DNA of 64,000 bases from Winogradskyella jejuensis (GTDB lineage: Bacteria > Bacteroidota > Bacteroidia > Flavobacteriales > Flavobacteriaceae). Shown in pieces: positions 52,699 to 63,660 of the stretch. The position numbers and the translations under genes are program-made. Positions within the stretch are counted from its first letter, which is position 1. Each line of letters opens with the position of its first letter. The notes under the pieces are model-generated. The model ran no database searches. It was not told the origin of the DNA and worked only from the letters and a program-made list of their open reading frames with translations. The stretch covers positions 1,116,001-1,180,000 of the forward strand of contig NZ_FQWS01000001.1 of the NCBI RefSeq assembly GCF_900129745.1. Reading direction: 5' to 3'.

Positions 52699-55442
52699 TA
52701 GTCGAGTTCTTTTTCTACGAAATCTAAATCAGGGTTACAGATTTCAAGAATGAGGTTTTTAAGCTGAATTTCGAAAGCATTTAGTGTGTCTTCAGTAATC
52801 AACTGATTTTTACTTCGGCTTTTTGAAGACTCTTTTTTCCCGAATTTTAAGAAACCTTCTTTTAAGTTTTTAAATGATATAATACCAGCTTCAATAGGTA
52901 AATTTACTTGATTTTTAGCATGCATCATATACGCGTAACAGAGTACCTGAAATGATTTGCTGTATTTGTTATAGTCTGTATTCAAGTCTTCCCAATCTAC
53001 AATTTCTACTTTGTTTTGTTCCACTTTACCCGATTTGTAATCAATTACGCGAGTCACGCCATTTAACTCATCTACACGGTCTACTTTTCCTTTTAGTTTT
53101 ATAGGAAAATTTAATTCGGGGATGGATAATGTCACAGAATTATTTACTTCAACAGCAACTATTTTTAGTGTATTTCCGTTTTGTAAAAGTTCTATTTCAG
53201 AATTAATAAAGTTAGTGACGTAGCGTTTTGCAATTTCGAAGGTAATAAGGTTTTTCCCCGTTGTAATGTCACCCTGTTTATACTCGTTTTTGAAGTGAAG
53301 AGAAACTGTTTGATTAACCAAGGATTTCATTTTTTGTAAATCTTCGATACTTAATAGCTGTGCTTCAAAAGGTTTGTAAAAATCTTCAAGCGTATTATGC
53401 ACTACAGTACCCAAAGTATTTGCTGCAACAGTTTCTTCAACCTCTTCTGTACTTTCAATTTCGAGTATTTTTTCAAAATAAAAGTCTATTGGATTTCTAA
53501 TATAGTTGGTTAATGAAGAAGGCGAAAATCCTTTACTAGCTACTATTTTTAGTTTTTCTATAACATCTATATCCTTTTTTATAGTTGTTAGAGTTATTTC
53601 AGTTTTAGGAACTTTTGGAGAGGCTATTTGATGCTTTATGTCGTGAATCCCATCTACTTCTAGTTGTGTTATAAACCTACTTTTTTCACCACCTTTAAGA
53701 GCATCTACTTCTGTATTATAAATTAGATATACATTTTTTGCTCTCTGGATTAAGTTATAAAAGTGGTAGGTATATACGGCGTCTTTTTCTTTGTATGTTG
53801 GCAGATTATTTTCAATTTTTACATCATACGGTATGAATGAATTGTTGGTTTTTCCTCCGGGAAGAATACCTTCGTTGACAGATGTGATAATAACAGTTTC
53901 GAAATCTAATACACGCGACTCTAACATTCCCATGATTTGAAGCCCTTCCAAAGGCTCTCCTTGAAAATCTAGTGTTTCTGTATTTAATAGTTCTTTATAG
54001 ATTGAAAACAAGGCAGAAACATCGTTTATATAGCCATATTTAGAGTTTAATGTAGACATCTCATTAAAAAGCGTATTAAAACGGTATAAATATTCTAACT
54101 CCAAACGCTTTTCGGATTTAGTTTCGGTAAAAGCAAGCCTCATTATTTCAATGAGTCTTACACATTTTTCAATATTTTGAGACATGGAAACTTCCCAATT
54201 ATCAAATAGGATTTTTATGACTTCTGTATCATTTTTTGAAGTTATTTTCAGTAAGTCGTCATTAGATAAATACACAATATTGTTTTGCTGAATATGTTTT
54301 ATAATATCCTGACTAGAGTCAAGAACATATTGCAACATTTGGTTAGAGATTATACCTACGACATCTTTGTAGTAATATTGTTTAGACTTCAATTTATGAA
54401 GAGTGAAAATCTGCTCGAATAATGGCGTTAATGCAATGGCTTTTAATGGCAAACCCATGGTTACATTCACCGATTTTATACTTTCAGGTAACGAGTTTAG
54501 TAAAGGTGATAATAACATTTCATCACCTAAAACTATAGCAGTATTACTTAGGTTTTGATTATGTTCTGAAAGTCTTTTTAATAAATGCCCAACATACTTA
54601 CTTTGCCCAACTGATTTAGGACAGCCAATAACTGTAATATTTTTTTCTTCTTTGTAATTAGATTTTATCCAATTAAACGGATTAGTTTTATAGTAAATCC
54701 AATTACTCTTGTGTTGTCTAGAGAAAAGACCAGCACTATGGTGTTTATTATTTATAAAATGTGAATCAGCATCCCAGTACACATACGCTAAGTTATTTTG
54801 AAGTAATTCTTGGATTATATGCTCCTCAGACGTATTTAGAGCATTAAAACCGAGAAATATATGTCTTTTTTCAGTGTTTTGAATATAAGTTTCAATATGC
54901 TCAGTCGCTTCTTTATATATGAGTCCTTGATAAGCTGTTTCTGACGCAATAATATCATTAGTAAACTCCGTGTAATAGCTCTTAAGATTTTTCCAGAAGC
55001 TCAGATAGTTTGTAACCAACTCAGTTTTTTCGTCTTTTAGCGACCAATGGTTAAGCTCTTGTATGGCGCTCAGATAATCAAATATCTGATTTGAGGAGAC
55101 GAGGTATCTATCTATTTCATTAAAATCTTGGATAAGTATTTGTGCCCATTTAGAGAACGTTTCAAACGGCTCAACCTGTTCTTTAGGTGTAATTCTAATG
55201 TATGATGAATAAAATTGAAATAAAAGTTCGATTCCAGAAACTTGTCTCAGTTGTGATAAGTCTTGAACAAAATCTTCAATACTAATTATTTCAGGCGCAA
55301 AACTAGTATGGCTTATGTATTTGTTTATCTGACTTTTAAGAAATACTCCAGCTCTTTTACTGGGTAAGATGAAGATGCAATTAGAAAAATCTTCATTATT
55401 TTTTTTTAAATCTCGTAAAACATCTTCTATGAATGTTACCAT
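52698..55442 (-). CDS. AddB-type PD-(D/E)XK nuclease/helicase-like subunit
   Basis: With AddA this protein would process double-strand breaks into recombinogenic ends. The 914-residue protein has a degenerate helicase N-terminus (CIFILPSKRAGVFLKSQI, about 22-39, in place of a clean Walker A), an internal helicase-like section, and a C-terminal nuclease with VIDYKSGKVEQ (about 800-810, the DYK of PD-(D/E)XK) and QVLCYAYM. The four-Cys iron-sulfur cluster of Bacillus AddB is not evident. addA lies 4 kb away on the same strand, separated by OmpA genes and kbl. Confidence 0.87.
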   Translation of the reverse strand: MVTFIEDVLRDLKKNNEDFSNCIFILPSKRAGVFLKSQINKYISHTSFAPEIISIEDFVQDLSQLRQVSGIELLFQFYSSYIRITPKEQVEPFETFSKWAQILIQDFNEIDRYLVSSNQIFDYLSAIQELNHWSLKDEKTELVTNYLSFWKNLKSYYTEFTNDIIASETAYQGLIYKEATEHIETYIQNTEKRHIFLGFNALNTSEEHIIQELLQNNLAYVYWDADSHFINNKHHSAGLFSRQHKSNWIYYKTNPFNWIKSNYKEEKNITVIGCPKSVGQSKYVGHLLKRLSEHNQNLSNTAIVLGDEMLLSPLLNSLPESIKSVNVTMGLPLKAIALTPLFEQIFTLHKLKSKQYYYKDVVGIISNQMLQYVLDSSQDIIKHIQQNNIVYLSNDDLLKITSKNDTEVIKILFDNWEVSMSQNIEKCVRLIEIMRLAFTETKSEKRLELEYLYRFNTLFNEMSTLNSKYGYINDVSALFSIYKELLNTETLDFQGEPLEGLQIMGMLESRVLDFETVIITSVNEGILPGGKTNNSFIPYDVKIENNLPTYKEKDAVYTYHFYNLIQRAKNVYLIYNTEVDALKGGEKSRFITQLEVDGIHDIKHQIASPKVPKTEITLTTIKKDIDVIEKLKIVASKGFSPSSLTNYIRNPIDFYFEKILEIESTEEVEETVAANTLGTVVHNTLEDFYKPFEAQLLSIEDLQKMKSLVNQTVSLHFKNEYKQGDITTGKNLITFEIAKRYVTNFINSEIELLQNGNTLKIVAVEVNNSVTLSIPELNFPIKLKGKVDRVDELNGVTRVIDYKSGKVEQNKVEIVDWEDLNTDYNKYSKSFQVLCYAYMMHAKNQVNLPIEAGIISFKNLKEGFLKFGKKESSKSRSKNQLITEDTLNAFEIQLKNLILEICNPDLDFVEKELD

Positions 55443-55457
55443 ATTTAAAAATAAAAA

Positions 55458-55485
55458 ACGCTTCGCACATCCGAAGCGTTTTTTT
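55458..55485 (-). terminator. Terminator of the first OmpA-like gene
   Basis: An 8-bp stem, ACGCTTCG/CGAAGCGT, has A- and T-runs on the flanks; almost the same hairpin follows the second paralog at 56949. Confidence 0.85.
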
Positions 55486-55505
55486 AATAAGTTTTAATTA
55501 AGAAT

Positions 55506-56897
55506 CTAATTTGCTAAAATAATTTCAACTCTTCTGTTTTGACTTCTTCCCAGTGCTGTATTATTTGGAGCTATAGGCTTACTTTCTCCAAAACCTTTAG
55601 AGAACAACCTCGATGGATTAATTCCGTTTAGTTCAAGATACTGTTTTACAGATGCAGCTCTTTCTTGAGAAAGATTCAAGTTTAAAACATCTGATCCGAT
55701 ACTATCTGTATGACCAGCAATCATAAACTTTGCTTTAGGATTATTATTTAAAATTGCTAAGATATCTTTCAAAATAGCTTCAGATTCTTCTTTAATAGTT
55801 GCTCTTCCAGGAGAGAATAAAATGGTCCTAGCATACTCGTTTAAGAGTTGCTTATCCTTTTCTGAAATTTTCCTACATCCATTATTTTCAGCAGAACCAG
55901 CTTCATTTGGACATTCATCTTCTCTGTCTATTATACCATCACCGTCAGAATCTGGCCATGGACAGCCATTATTAGCACTTGGGCCTGCTAAATCTGGACA
56001 TTTATCTTGTCTGTTTATTAAACCATCACCATCAGAGTCTGGACAACCGGAAAGAGATGTAATGCCATATGTATTAGGACATTTGTCGTTTTGGTCAGCG
56101 ACACCATCACCATCAGAATCTGGACAACCATTTAGTTCGGCTAATCCTGCTACGTCAGGGCATAAATCTTTCGAATCTTCAATACCATCATTATCTGAGT
56201 CTGGGCAACCATTGTAAATAGCTAAACCAGGTTCTTCTGGACAACTATCTTCAGTGTCAATAATTCCATCTCTATCGGTATCTGGGATTCCTCCAAACTT
56301 ATACGTCAATGATGCTGAATGTTGAAAATGTCTAAAACCATAGACTTCAAATACATGTTTATAGGTACTTTGTAGATTGAATGCAAATTTTTCTGAAAAC
56401 CAATACTTAAGCCCTAAAGACCCATTTAAGGTTCCAGAACCAATTGCATTAAGCCATGTGTATCCACCACCAGCACTTATGTATGGCTCTAATTTACTAA
56501 CACTGGCATCTGTAAAACTATAGTTAATAGCACCATCAATACCATAATAGGCTAAGTCATCTACTTCATTAGTACTTTCACGACCTGTTAAAGGGTCTAT
56601 ATTGCTACCAAATTTTTTAATCCTGTTAAATGAAGCAGCTGCAGAAAAAGAAATGCGCTTTTTCCAATATCGTGAAACTTCTACTCGTGTTGTTAGGGGG
56701 AAAATATTCCAATGGTCATTGGCATTAAAGAATTCGTCAAATAAATCACCTTGAGGGTCTGGTTGCCCAACAGGATAATAATCTACAGCATTAACTCCTA
56801 TACTAATTGACCAAGGGTTATATTCATCTTGGGCATTTGAAGAATTAAAGCCCAACAAAAAGACTGTTACAAAAATAAGTCTGTAAGAATTTCCCAT
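55506..56897 (-). CDS. OmpA-family porin with thrombospondin type 3 repeats (paralog 1)
   Basis: The 463-residue outer-membrane protein has a signal peptide (to about residue 24, FNSSNAQ), an eight-stranded barrel-type N-terminal domain (about 25-215), five thrombospondin type 3 calcium-binding repeats (about 220-340, pattern DxDxDGIxDxxDxCP), and a peptidoglycan-binding OmpA domain (about 350-463; ILFSPGRATIKEES, IAGHTDSIGSDVLN, RRVEIIL). I start at the ATG at 56897, which gives a proper signal peptide and the same length as the neighbour. It ties the outer membrane to the wall. Confidence 0.93.
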   Translation of the reverse strand: MGNSYRLIFVTVFLLGFNSSNAQDEYNPWSISIGVNAVDYYPVGQPDPQGDLFDEFFNANDHWNIFPLTTRVEVSRYWKKRISFSAAASFNRIKKFGSNIDPLTGRESTNEVDDLAYYGIDGAINYSFTDASVSKLEPYISAGGGYTWLNAIGSGTLNGSLGLKYWFSEKFAFNLQSTYKHVFEVYGFRHFQHSASLTYKFGGIPDTDRDGIIDTEDSCPEEPGLAIYNGCPDSDNDGIEDSKDLCPDVAGLAELNGCPDSDGDGVADQNDKCPNTYGITSLSGCPDSDGDGLINRQDKCPDLAGPSANNGCPWPDSDGDGIIDREDECPNEAGSAENNGCRKISEKDKQLLNEYARTILFSPGRATIKEESEAILKDILAILNNNPKAKFMIAGHTDSIGSDVLNLNLSQERAASVKQYLELNGINPSRLFSKGFGESKPIAPNNTALGRSQNRRVEIILAN

Positions 56898-56948
56898 AAT
56901 GTTTGTTGAAGGTTTAGAATTAATAACACCCAAATATATAAATAAAAA

Positions 56949-56977
56949 ACGCTTCGGAAACCCGAAGCGTTTTTTTA
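56949..56977 (-). terminator. Terminator of the second OmpA-like gene
   Basis: ACGCTTCGG/CCGAAGCGT stem with an AAAC loop and T-run, 23 bp after the paralog 2 stop; near-identical to the terminator at 55458. Confidence 0.88.
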
Positions 56978-56999
56978 AGTATTATATGTATTTAACAAA

Positions 57000-58388
57000 T
57001 TAGTTAGCTAAGTTAATCTCAACTCTTCTGTTTTGTTCTCTCCCAGCTCTCGTTTTGTTGTCAGCAATTGGTCTAGACTCACCAAAACCTTGTGATGATA
57101 ATCTAAACTCATCTACACCGTTTGCAACTAAATATTCTTTTACAGATAGAGCTCTAGCGTCTGATAATCTCTGGTTTAATTTGTTAGAACCTACGCTATC
57201 AGTATGTCCTTCTACTGTAAATTTAGCATCTGGATATTTATTTAAGATAGCTATTATATCTGCTAAAACTTGTTTAGATTCATCTTTGATTGAAGACTTA
57301 CCAGTATCAAATAAGATAGTCTTAGCATACTCATTTAACTGCTCTTTTTCTTTTTGAGTAATTTCTGGACAACCATTATTAGCTACAGTACCCGCAACAT
57401 CTGGACATTTATCGTCTTTGTCTAAAACACCATCACCATCTTTATCTTGGTAAGGACATCCATTGTTTGCAGCAGGACCAGCTTCGTTAGGACAATTATC
57501 ATCAGCGTCAGCGATACCATCCCCATCAGCATCTGGACAACCCATTAAAGACTTTAAACCAGCTACAGTAGGACACTTATCGTCACCATCTATAACACCA
57601 TCTCCATCAGCATCTGGACATCCATTAAATTCAGCTAGACCAGCTTCGTTAGGACAATCATCTTTAGAATCTTCAATACCGTCGTTATCAGAGTCTGGAC
57701 AACCATTGAAAGCTTCTAAACCAGCAACTTCTGGACAAGCATCTTCATGGTCGTATATTCCGTCACCATCAGAGTCAGTTCCACCAAATTTAAATGCAAC
57801 ACCAAAAGAATGTTGGAAATGCTTTGGTAATCTGTCTTCGAAAGAATGCTTATATGCAGTCTGTAAGTTTAATGCTACTTTTTCAGAAATCCAGTATTTT
57901 AAACCTAAGTTTCCATTTAAAGTACCGGCTCCAACTTCGTCTAACCAAGTGTAACCACCACCTACACCTAGGTATGGGTCGAGAGAGTTGGACTTAATCA
58001 AATCCATAAAACTGTAAGACACGGTGCCGTCTATAGCAAAATAAGTCAAATTATCTACAGTGTTAGTAGATTCATTACCCAAAGCGTCCTTTACGTCACC
58101 AAATTTATTAATTATATTAAGACTACCAGCAGCAGTAAATGTAAAGCCATCATCTAAATATCTTGAAACGGCGATTCTAGATAAGAAAGGCAATACGTTC
58201 CAATGGTCATTTGCATTTAAAAACTCATCAAAAAATTCACCCTGGGGAAGTGGTTCTCCAACAGGATATGGATCAACAGCATTGATACCAAGCTCAAAAG
58301 CCCAAGGGTTGTTTTTATCCTGAGCATTAGCAGTGCTAAGGCTCGCAAGAAGCACAGCTACAAATAATAATCTGCTAAGATTTTTCAT
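57000..58388 (-). CDS. OmpA-family porin with thrombospondin type 3 repeats (paralog 2)
   Basis: The 462-residue protein has the same layout as paralog 1: signal peptide (to about residue 22, STANAQ), N-terminal barrel-like domain with [19 protein letters not shown], five thrombospondin type 3 repeats (about 205-325, e.g. [19 protein letters not shown]) and a C-terminal OmpA domain ([25 protein letters not shown]). High similarity and the shared terminator indicate tandem duplication. It is likely one of the abundant outer-membrane proteins. Both copies read on the same strand. Confidence 0.94.
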   Translation of the reverse strand: MKNLSRLLFVAVLLASLSTANAQDKNNPWAFELGINAVDPYPVGEPLPQGEFFDEFLNANDHWNVLPFLSRIAVSRYLDDGFTFTAAGSLNIINKFGDVKDALGNESTNTVDNLTYFAIDGTVSYSFMDLIKSNSLDPYLGVGGGYTWLDEVGAGTLNGNLGLKYWISEKVALNLQTAYKHSFEDRLPKHFQHSFGVAFKFGGTDSDGDGIYDHEDACPEVAGLEAFNGCPDSDNDGIEDSKDDCPNEAGLAEFNGCPDADGDGVIDGDDKCPTVAGLKSLMGCPDADGDGIADADDNCPNEAGPAANNGCPYQDKDGDGVLDKDDKCPDVAGTVANNGCPEITQKEKEQLNEYAKTILFDTGKSSIKDESKQVLADIIAILNKYPDAKFTVEGHTDSVGSNKLNQRLSDARALSVKEYLVANGVDEFRLSSQGFGESRPIADNKTRAGREQNRRVEINLAN

Positions 58389-58511
58389 ATTCTAAATAAT
58401 TTAATTTTAAGTGTTAATTGTTAGCAAATGTAAGTTGTTAAATATTATTAACAAAGACAAATATATAAAAATATTGATACAAAGCCTTTAAATAAAGCTA
58501 TTCTAAAGTAT

Positions 58512-59705
58512 TTAGATTATTTCTAATCTTTGACCGACTTTCACAAAGGCACTTATAGCTTTATCTATGTGTTCTTTTTCATGCGCAGCTGATAGTTGTA
58601 CTCTAATCCTTGCTTTTTCCTTCGGTACTACAGGAAAAAAGAAGCCTATTACGTAAATATCTTCTTCTAATAACATGTTAGCCATGGTCTGAGATAATTT
58701 AGCATCATAGAGCATTACTGGCACGATGGCTGAGTCTCCGTCTATGATATCAAAACCGGCTTTTTTCATACCAGTTTTGAAGTAATTAGTATTCCATTCT
58801 AATTTATCTCTTAGCGTAGTGTCTCCAGATAACATGTCAAAAACCTTGATAGATGCCCCAACTATTGCAGGTGCTAATGAATTTGAAAACAGATAAGGTC
58901 TAGAGCGTTGTCTTAATATTTCAATTATTTCTTTTTTGGCAGTTGTATAGCCTCCCATTGCACCACCTAGAGCTTTGCCTAATGTTCCTGTTATTATATC
59001 GATACGCCCTAAAACACCTTTTTCTTCAAGTGTTCCAATCCCGGTTTCTCCAATAAATCCTGTCGCATGACATTCATCTATCATAACCATTGCATCATAT
59101 TTGTCTGCCAAATCACAAATTTTATCTAAAGGAGCAACTAAGCCATCCATAGAAAACACGCCGTCGGTAACAATAATCTTATGTCGGACTCCATTTTTAT
59201 TAGCTTCAATTAGTTGCACTTCTAAGTCTGCCATATCGTTATTTTGATAGCGATATCTGGCGGCTTTACATAATCTAACGCCATCTATAATTGAGGCGTG
59301 GTTTAAAGAGTCTGAGATTATAGCATCTTCTTTGCCAAGAAGAGGTTCAAAAACACCACCATTGGCATCAAAAGCAGCAGCGTACAATATAGTGTCTTCT
59401 GTGCCGTAAAAATTAGCAATCTTTTGCTCTAACTCTTTATGAATATCTTGAGTGCCACATATAAAACGCACAGAAGACATGCCAAAACCGTGCGTGTCCA
59501 TTGTGTCTTGTGCTGCTTTAACCACTTCGGGATGAGAAGAGAGTCCTAAGTAATTATTTGCACAGAAATTAAGGACTTTCTGTCCTGTATTTAATGTAAT
59601 TTCTGGCCCTTGCGCAGAAGTGATAATTCGTTCTTCTTTAAAAAGTCCTGCCTCTTTTATGCTTTCAATTTCCTTGTTTAAATGTTCTTTTATAGCTCCG
59701 TACAT
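58512..59705 (-). CDS. kbl: Glycine C-acetyltransferase (2-amino-3-ketobutyrate CoA ligase)
   Basis: Kbl cleaves 2-amino-3-ketobutyrate with CoA to glycine and acetyl-CoA in threonine breakdown. The 397-residue PLP enzyme of the alpha-oxoamine synthase family has [18 protein letters not shown], a [13 protein letters not shown] region, [13 protein letters not shown], and the PLP Lys in [16 protein letters not shown] (about K244). Its length equals E. coli Kbl (398). Threonine dehydrogenase (tdh) is not in the window. BioF is the main alternative, but the opening favours Kbl. Confidence 0.95.
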   Translation of the reverse strand: MYGAIKEHLNKEIESIKEAGLFKEERIITSAQGPEITLNTGQKVLNFCANNYLGLSSHPEVVKAAQDTMDTHGFGMSSVRFICGTQDIHKELEQKIANFYGTEDTILYAAAFDANGGVFEPLLGKEDAIISDSLNHASIIDGVRLCKAARYRYQNNDMADLEVQLIEANKNGVRHKIIVTDGVFSMDGLVAPLDKICDLADKYDAMVMIDECHATGFIGETGIGTLEEKGVLGRIDIITGTLGKALGGAMGGYTTAKKEIIEILRQRSRPYLFSNSLAPAIVGASIKVFDMLSGDTTLRDKLEWNTNYFKTGMKKAGFDIIDGDSAIVPVMLYDAKLSQTMANMLLEEDIYVIGFFFPVVPKEKARIRVQLSAAHEKEHIDKAISAFVKVGQRLEII

Positions 59706-59734
59706 TGCTTTTTGTTTTGAGTTTTACAAAGTTA

Positions 59735-62700
59735 CTATTTAACTTCTATAATTTTGATATCATCGTTGGTATAAACAATCATTTTTTTTTCAATATTATA
59801 ATTCATTTCTCTGAGCACGTTTGCGTATGATTCTAATTGTGCTTTGTGCTTTTTGTCTTCTCCACCAGTCTTATAATCTATAATTACTACATTTTTGTCT
59901 TTAATAGCTAATCTATCAGGTCTCAAGAAGGAACCTTCTTTGGTTATGATATCTTTTTCGTTTAAAATATCATAGTCCTCCGAAAAGTATTGTTCTAATT
60001 CTTTGTGCTCAATAATTTGAGTAACAATATTCTTTAATTGTTTTGTGTCGGATTGTTGAATATATCCATCACTTAAAACAGATTTAATAGCAAACTCTGC
60101 ATCATGCTTCGTTTTAATTTTTGACATTACAAGGTGGATAATATTTCCATAGTTAATTGCCTTTTCTTGTTCTGTTTCCCATAAAACACCAGCATTAGTA
60201 ATTACTCTTAGATTGTGAGATTCTTTATTTGTAGATATAAATTGATAATCAACTAAAGGGTTTTCGGTAGGTGTGTCTTCTATTTGTTTTTTTGGTTCTC
60301 CGAAAGCATAGCTTAATTGGTTCTCAGTCCATAAATTTTGTTGAATTAGATAATTTATAAAAAGACCTGCATATGTTTTTTCATTAATCACTCCTTTTGA
60401 GCTAATATCTTTTTTTGAAACAATGTAAAGTTGCTCAATGGCTCTCGTTAGGTTGACATAAAGTAAATTTATTCCATCTAATTCTATTTGCGATTGATGT
60501 TTATTGTAAATGACTTCTCCAATATCACCATAATTTTCAAAATCTTTAGAATAATTAATAAGTGCATGATTAAAACCGCTATAACTATTCTCATCAAGAG
60601 GGAACCACTCTTTTGGTTCAAATTCTTTATAAATATCTAAATCTGCAAAAGGAAAAATAACAACAGGAAATTCTAAGCCTTTAGATTTATGTATGGTCAT
60701 TATTGATACAGCATCCAAGTTATTGGGCATGGCTATACTTAGGGTTTCTTTTTTAGAGTCGAAATACTCAAGAAAGCCCATAATATCTGGGGTTTGTTTA
60801 TTTGAATAATCAAGAACAGTATCTAAGTAAAATTGCACATAGGCGTCCGATGTAGTTTCGCAAAGCTTTAATCCTCTAACTAAGCTTTCTGCGGCTTCGT
60901 ATATAGGCATTTGGATAAGTTCCTTAAAATTCAAGTGGATACCAATCTCTTTTAATCTATCTAATAATTCTGCTGCCGAATATTGTATGTGAGTACTAAA
61001 AAAGGAATGCTTATTTTCAATATGAAATATATCTGAAATGCTAATTAGTGCGTCTAGTTTAAGTTTTTTGTCTTCAGGATTAATTAACAAGGCCAGCATA
61101 AGGTTTAGCAATCTTACCTTTGGTGAATTCTGAAGCAGCAATGTTTCTGAAGATACAATATCAATTTTCTGGCTGGTTAAGTAATTAGATATAGCAACGC
61201 CTTCTTTTTTCTTTCTTACTAAAACACAAATATCTTTTAGTTTGTAGCCTTTTTCAAGGGAAGATTTTATAATTTCATAGGTTTTTTCAACGTATTGTTC
61301 TGAGCGTTCTTCAGGATTATCAAACTCTAAAAACAAAAGATTTACAAAGCCTCCATTTTCTATAGAGATATTTTGTTTAGCATCCTTATAAAGTTCTTTA
61401 AAATCATCATCTGAAAAAAAGGTGTCTGATACAAAACCAAAGAATGAATTATTAAAGTCTACAACCGCTTTGTAGCTTCTAAAATTAGTGTCTAAGCTTT
61501 TCACCTGAGCGACTGTCTGAAATGGATTACCAATACCTTTGTAAAGATTTATAAATTGCTCAGCATCTCCACCGCGCCATCTATAGATAGATTGTTTTGC
61601 ATCTCCAACCAACATAGCAGAACCATCATTAGAGGACAAAGCATTGTCCATCAAAGGCACTAAGTTTTCCCACTGCATAATAGAAGTGTCTTGAAATTCA
61701 TCCACAAAATAATGTCTAAATTTTTCGCCTAGACGCTCATAGATAAAAGGCGTAGGTTGGTTTTTTATTTCATTACTTATAAGCGAATTAAATTCAGATA
61801 TCAAGATTTTATTTTCTTCTTCTTTTAGCGTTTTTAATTCTTTTTGAAGCGCATTAATCACAGAGAGTGGCGTAATGTTTTTATAAACAGCTTTGTTAAA
61901 CTTTAGTTCAAATAACCACTCCTTTGTTTTTGTAAATGCCTCTGCTAATGTGGGTTGAATATTAGTTATGATTTCTACAACATTATCTGAAACACGTTTA
62001 GGGTAAAGGGTTGAACCTTCCAAGAGTGCAATTTGCCAAGCCGAATCAAATTTTAGATTAAACTTTTCTTGTGTTAGACTTAAAAAATGATTTGGTAGTG
62101 ATTTTCTATTAAAATCATCAAATTCTAAACCTGCTTCATAGATTAGGTCTAAGGTTGTTTTTGCTTTTTCAACAATTTGAGACTCGAGCTCGGTAATTGT
62201 TTTAATAAGTTGCGTTTTAAGTACTCTAAAATCTCCGAGTGTCTTTTCTTTCAACTGGTTTATGTAAGGGATATCATTTTCACTTAAAAGCAGCTTACTT
62301 ATTTTTTTAAAATCATAACTGATATCCCAACTTTTGTCATCATCTGCCTTTTCTAGGGCAAAATCTATAAGCGTTTTCGTGAGATTTTTGTCGGTACCAG
62401 CTTTACTTATAAGTCCGTCAACGGCTTTAGTTAGTAGGTAATCTTGGTCTAGTTCAACTTCAAAATTTACGGGTAGTTTTAAATCAAAAGCAAATGTTCG
62501 TATCACACGATGTGTAAAGCCATCAATTGTTGAGATATCAAAAGCACCATAATTATGAATAATCTTATGGAGAACTATTTTGGATTTGGAATGAAGTTCT
62601 TCTTTAGAAATAGAAAGTTCATTACAGATATCCTGAAACATAGAATTAGTATTGTTAGAGTAGTCGTGAGCCGAAAAGGCTTTGAGCATCTCTATAATTC

Positions 62701-62866
62701 TAGTTTTCATTTCGCCAACGGCCTTATTTGTAAAGGTTATAGCGAGTATGCTTTTAAAATGTTCGTTGTTTTTTGAACTAATAAGAAGTTTAATATATGA
62801 CTTAGCAAGTGTATATGTTTTTCCACTTCCTGCAGAGGCACTATATATTTCAAAAGTTGAATTCAA
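59735..62866 (-). CDS. addA: AddA-type UvrD/REP helicase-nuclease
   Basis: The 1043-residue superfamily I helicase has Walker A ASAGSGKTYTLAKSY (10-24), helicase motif II VDEFQDTSIMQW, GDAKQSIYRWRGGDAE (motif III), and VSIMTIHKSKGLEFPVVIF (motif V). A C-terminal PD-(D/E)XK nuclease carries LRPDRLAIKDKNVVIIDYKTG (about 980-1001) and QLESYANVL. This order matches AddA/RecB-like subunits. Together with AddB it would resect DNA double-strand breaks. kbl follows by 29 bp. Confidence 0.93.
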   Translation of the reverse strand: MNSTFEIYSASAGSGKTYTLAKSYIKLLISSKNNEHFKSILAITFTNKAVGEMKTRIIEMLKAFSAHDYSNNTNSMFQDICNELSISKEELHSKSKIVLHKIIHNYGAFDISTIDGFTHRVIRTFAFDLKLPVNFEVELDQDYLLTKAVDGLISKAGTDKNLTKTLIDFALEKADDDKSWDISYDFKKISKLLLSENDIPYINQLKEKTLGDFRVLKTQLIKTITELESQIVEKAKTTLDLIYEAGLEFDDFNRKSLPNHFLSLTQEKFNLKFDSAWQIALLEGSTLYPKRVSDNVVEIITNIQPTLAEAFTKTKEWLFELKFNKAVYKNITPLSVINALQKELKTLKEEENKILISEFNSLISNEIKNQPTPFIYERLGEKFRHYFVDEFQDTSIMQWENLVPLMDNALSSNDGSAMLVGDAKQSIYRWRGGDAEQFINLYKGIGNPFQTVAQVKSLDTNFRSYKAVVDFNNSFFGFVSDTFFSDDDFKELYKDAKQNISIENGGFVNLLFLEFDNPEERSEQYVEKTYEIIKSSLEKGYKLKDICVLVRKKKEGVAISNYLTSQKIDIVSSETLLLQNSPKVRLLNLMLALLINPEDKKLKLDALISISDIFHIENKHSFFSTHIQYSAAELLDRLKEIGIHLNFKELIQMPIYEAAESLVRGLKLCETTSDAYVQFYLDTVLDYSNKQTPDIMGFLEYFDSKKETLSIAMPNNLDAVSIMTIHKSKGLEFPVVIFPFADLDIYKEFEPKEWFPLDENSYSGFNHALINYSKDFENYGDIGEVIYNKHQSQIELDGINLLYVNLTRAIEQLYIVSKKDISSKGVINEKTYAGLFINYLIQQNLWTENQLSYAFGEPKKQIEDTPTENPLVDYQFISTNKESHNLRVITNAGVLWETEQEKAINYGNIIHLVMSKIKTKHDAEFAIKSVLSDGYIQQSDTKQLKNIVTQIIEHKELEQYFSEDYDILNEKDIITKEGSFLRPDRLAIKDKNVVIIDYKTGGEDKKHKAQLESYANVLREMNYNIEKKMIVYTNDDIKIIEVK

Positions 62867-62933
62867 CAGATTAATTTTATACCAAAATAGGTATTCTTAA
62901 TATTTTATTAAGGTTTTCTTTTAGTCAATATCG

Positions 62934-62941
62934 TAAATTTG
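62934..62941 (+). promoter_or_regulatory. Promoter -7 box for the SOD gene
   Basis: TAAATTTG matches TAnnTTTG, 37 bp before the SOD start, within the 112-bp divergent region shared with addA. Confidence 0.5.
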
Positions 62942-62978
62942 TTAAAATCTAAATAATTAACATTTAAAACAAAATATT

Positions 62979-63587
62979 ATGGCTTTTGAATTACCAAAAT
63001 TAAAATATGCTTATGATGCTTTAGAACCACACATAGACGCTAGGACTATGGAAATTCATCATTCAAAGCATCACAACGGATATACAACCAAGTTAAATGC
63101 CGCTATTGAAGGTACAGACTTAGAAGGAAAATCTATTGAGGATATTTTAGGAAATCTAGATATGTCTAATGCAGGCGTTAGAAATAATGGTGGTGGATTT
63201 TACAACCATTCTTTGTTTTGGGATGTTTTAAATCCTGAAGACAGAGGTTATTTGTCCGGAGAATTAAAAGATGCTATTGAAGCAGAGTTTGGTTCTAAAG
63301 AGGCTTTTGTAGATGCATTTAGTAAAGCTGCAGCAACGCAGTTTGGTTCTGGATGGGCATGGTTATGTGTTCATAAAGGCGGAAAAGTAGAAGTATGTTC
63401 TACACCAAACCAAGACAATCCATTAATGCCAGGTGTTTCTTGTGGTGGGACACCAATTTTAGGTTTGGATGTATGGGAACACGCCTATTACTTAAATTAT
63501 CAAAATAGAAGACCAGACTATATAGATGCTTTCTTTAAAGTAATTAACTGGAATGAAGTTGAAAGACGTTACGCTGAAGCTAAGTAA
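62979..63587 (+). CDS. Superoxide dismutase (Fe/Mn family)
   Basis: The enzyme converts superoxide to hydrogen peroxide and oxygen. The 202-residue protein has all metal ligands: His in [12 protein letters not shown] (about H27), His in [10 protein letters not shown] (about H75), and Asp/His in [18 protein letters not shown]. The fold start [19 protein letters not shown] is standard. Residues near the metal do not allow a safe call between Fe and Mn forms, so no gene symbol is given. A good terminator follows. Confidence 0.97.
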   Translation: MAFELPKLKYAYDALEPHIDARTMEIHHSKHHNGYTTKLNAAIEGTDLEGKSIEDILGNLDMSNAGVRNNGGGFYNHSLFWDVLNPEDRGYLSGELKDAIEAEFGSKEAFVDAFSKAAATQFGSGWAWLCVHKGGKVEVCSTPNQDNPLMPGVSCGGTPILGLDVWEHAYYLNYQNRRPDYIDAFFKVINWNEVERRYAEAK

Positions 63588-63610
63588 TTAGTCAAACAAA
63601 TTATAGTATA

Positions 63611-63642
63611 AGAAAACCCAGGCTTTTTGCTCTGGGTTTTCT
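63611..63642 (+). terminator. Terminator of the SOD gene
   Basis: An 11-bp perfect stem (AGAAAACCCAG/CTGGGTTTTCT) with a 10-nt loop, 24 bp after the stop. Confidence 0.85.
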
Positions 63643-63660
63643 TATTTATAGTATTTATAT

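Noticed and set aside
55822..56217. Long plus-strand open frame opposite OmpA paralog 1
   Set aside because: It mirrors the thrombospondin-3 repeat coding strand, whose Asp/Gly/Cys codon bias avoids stops in the antisense frame. There is no start context or family.
55890..56270. Regularly spaced repeats resembling a CRISPR array
   Set aside because: The period is that of thrombospondin type 3 protein repeats within a coding frame; repeats are diverged and no cas genes are near.
57463..57954. Plus-strand frame of 163 codons opposite OmpA paralog 2
   Set aside because: Same repeat-driven antisense artefact; the product is low-complexity Ser/Pro-rich.
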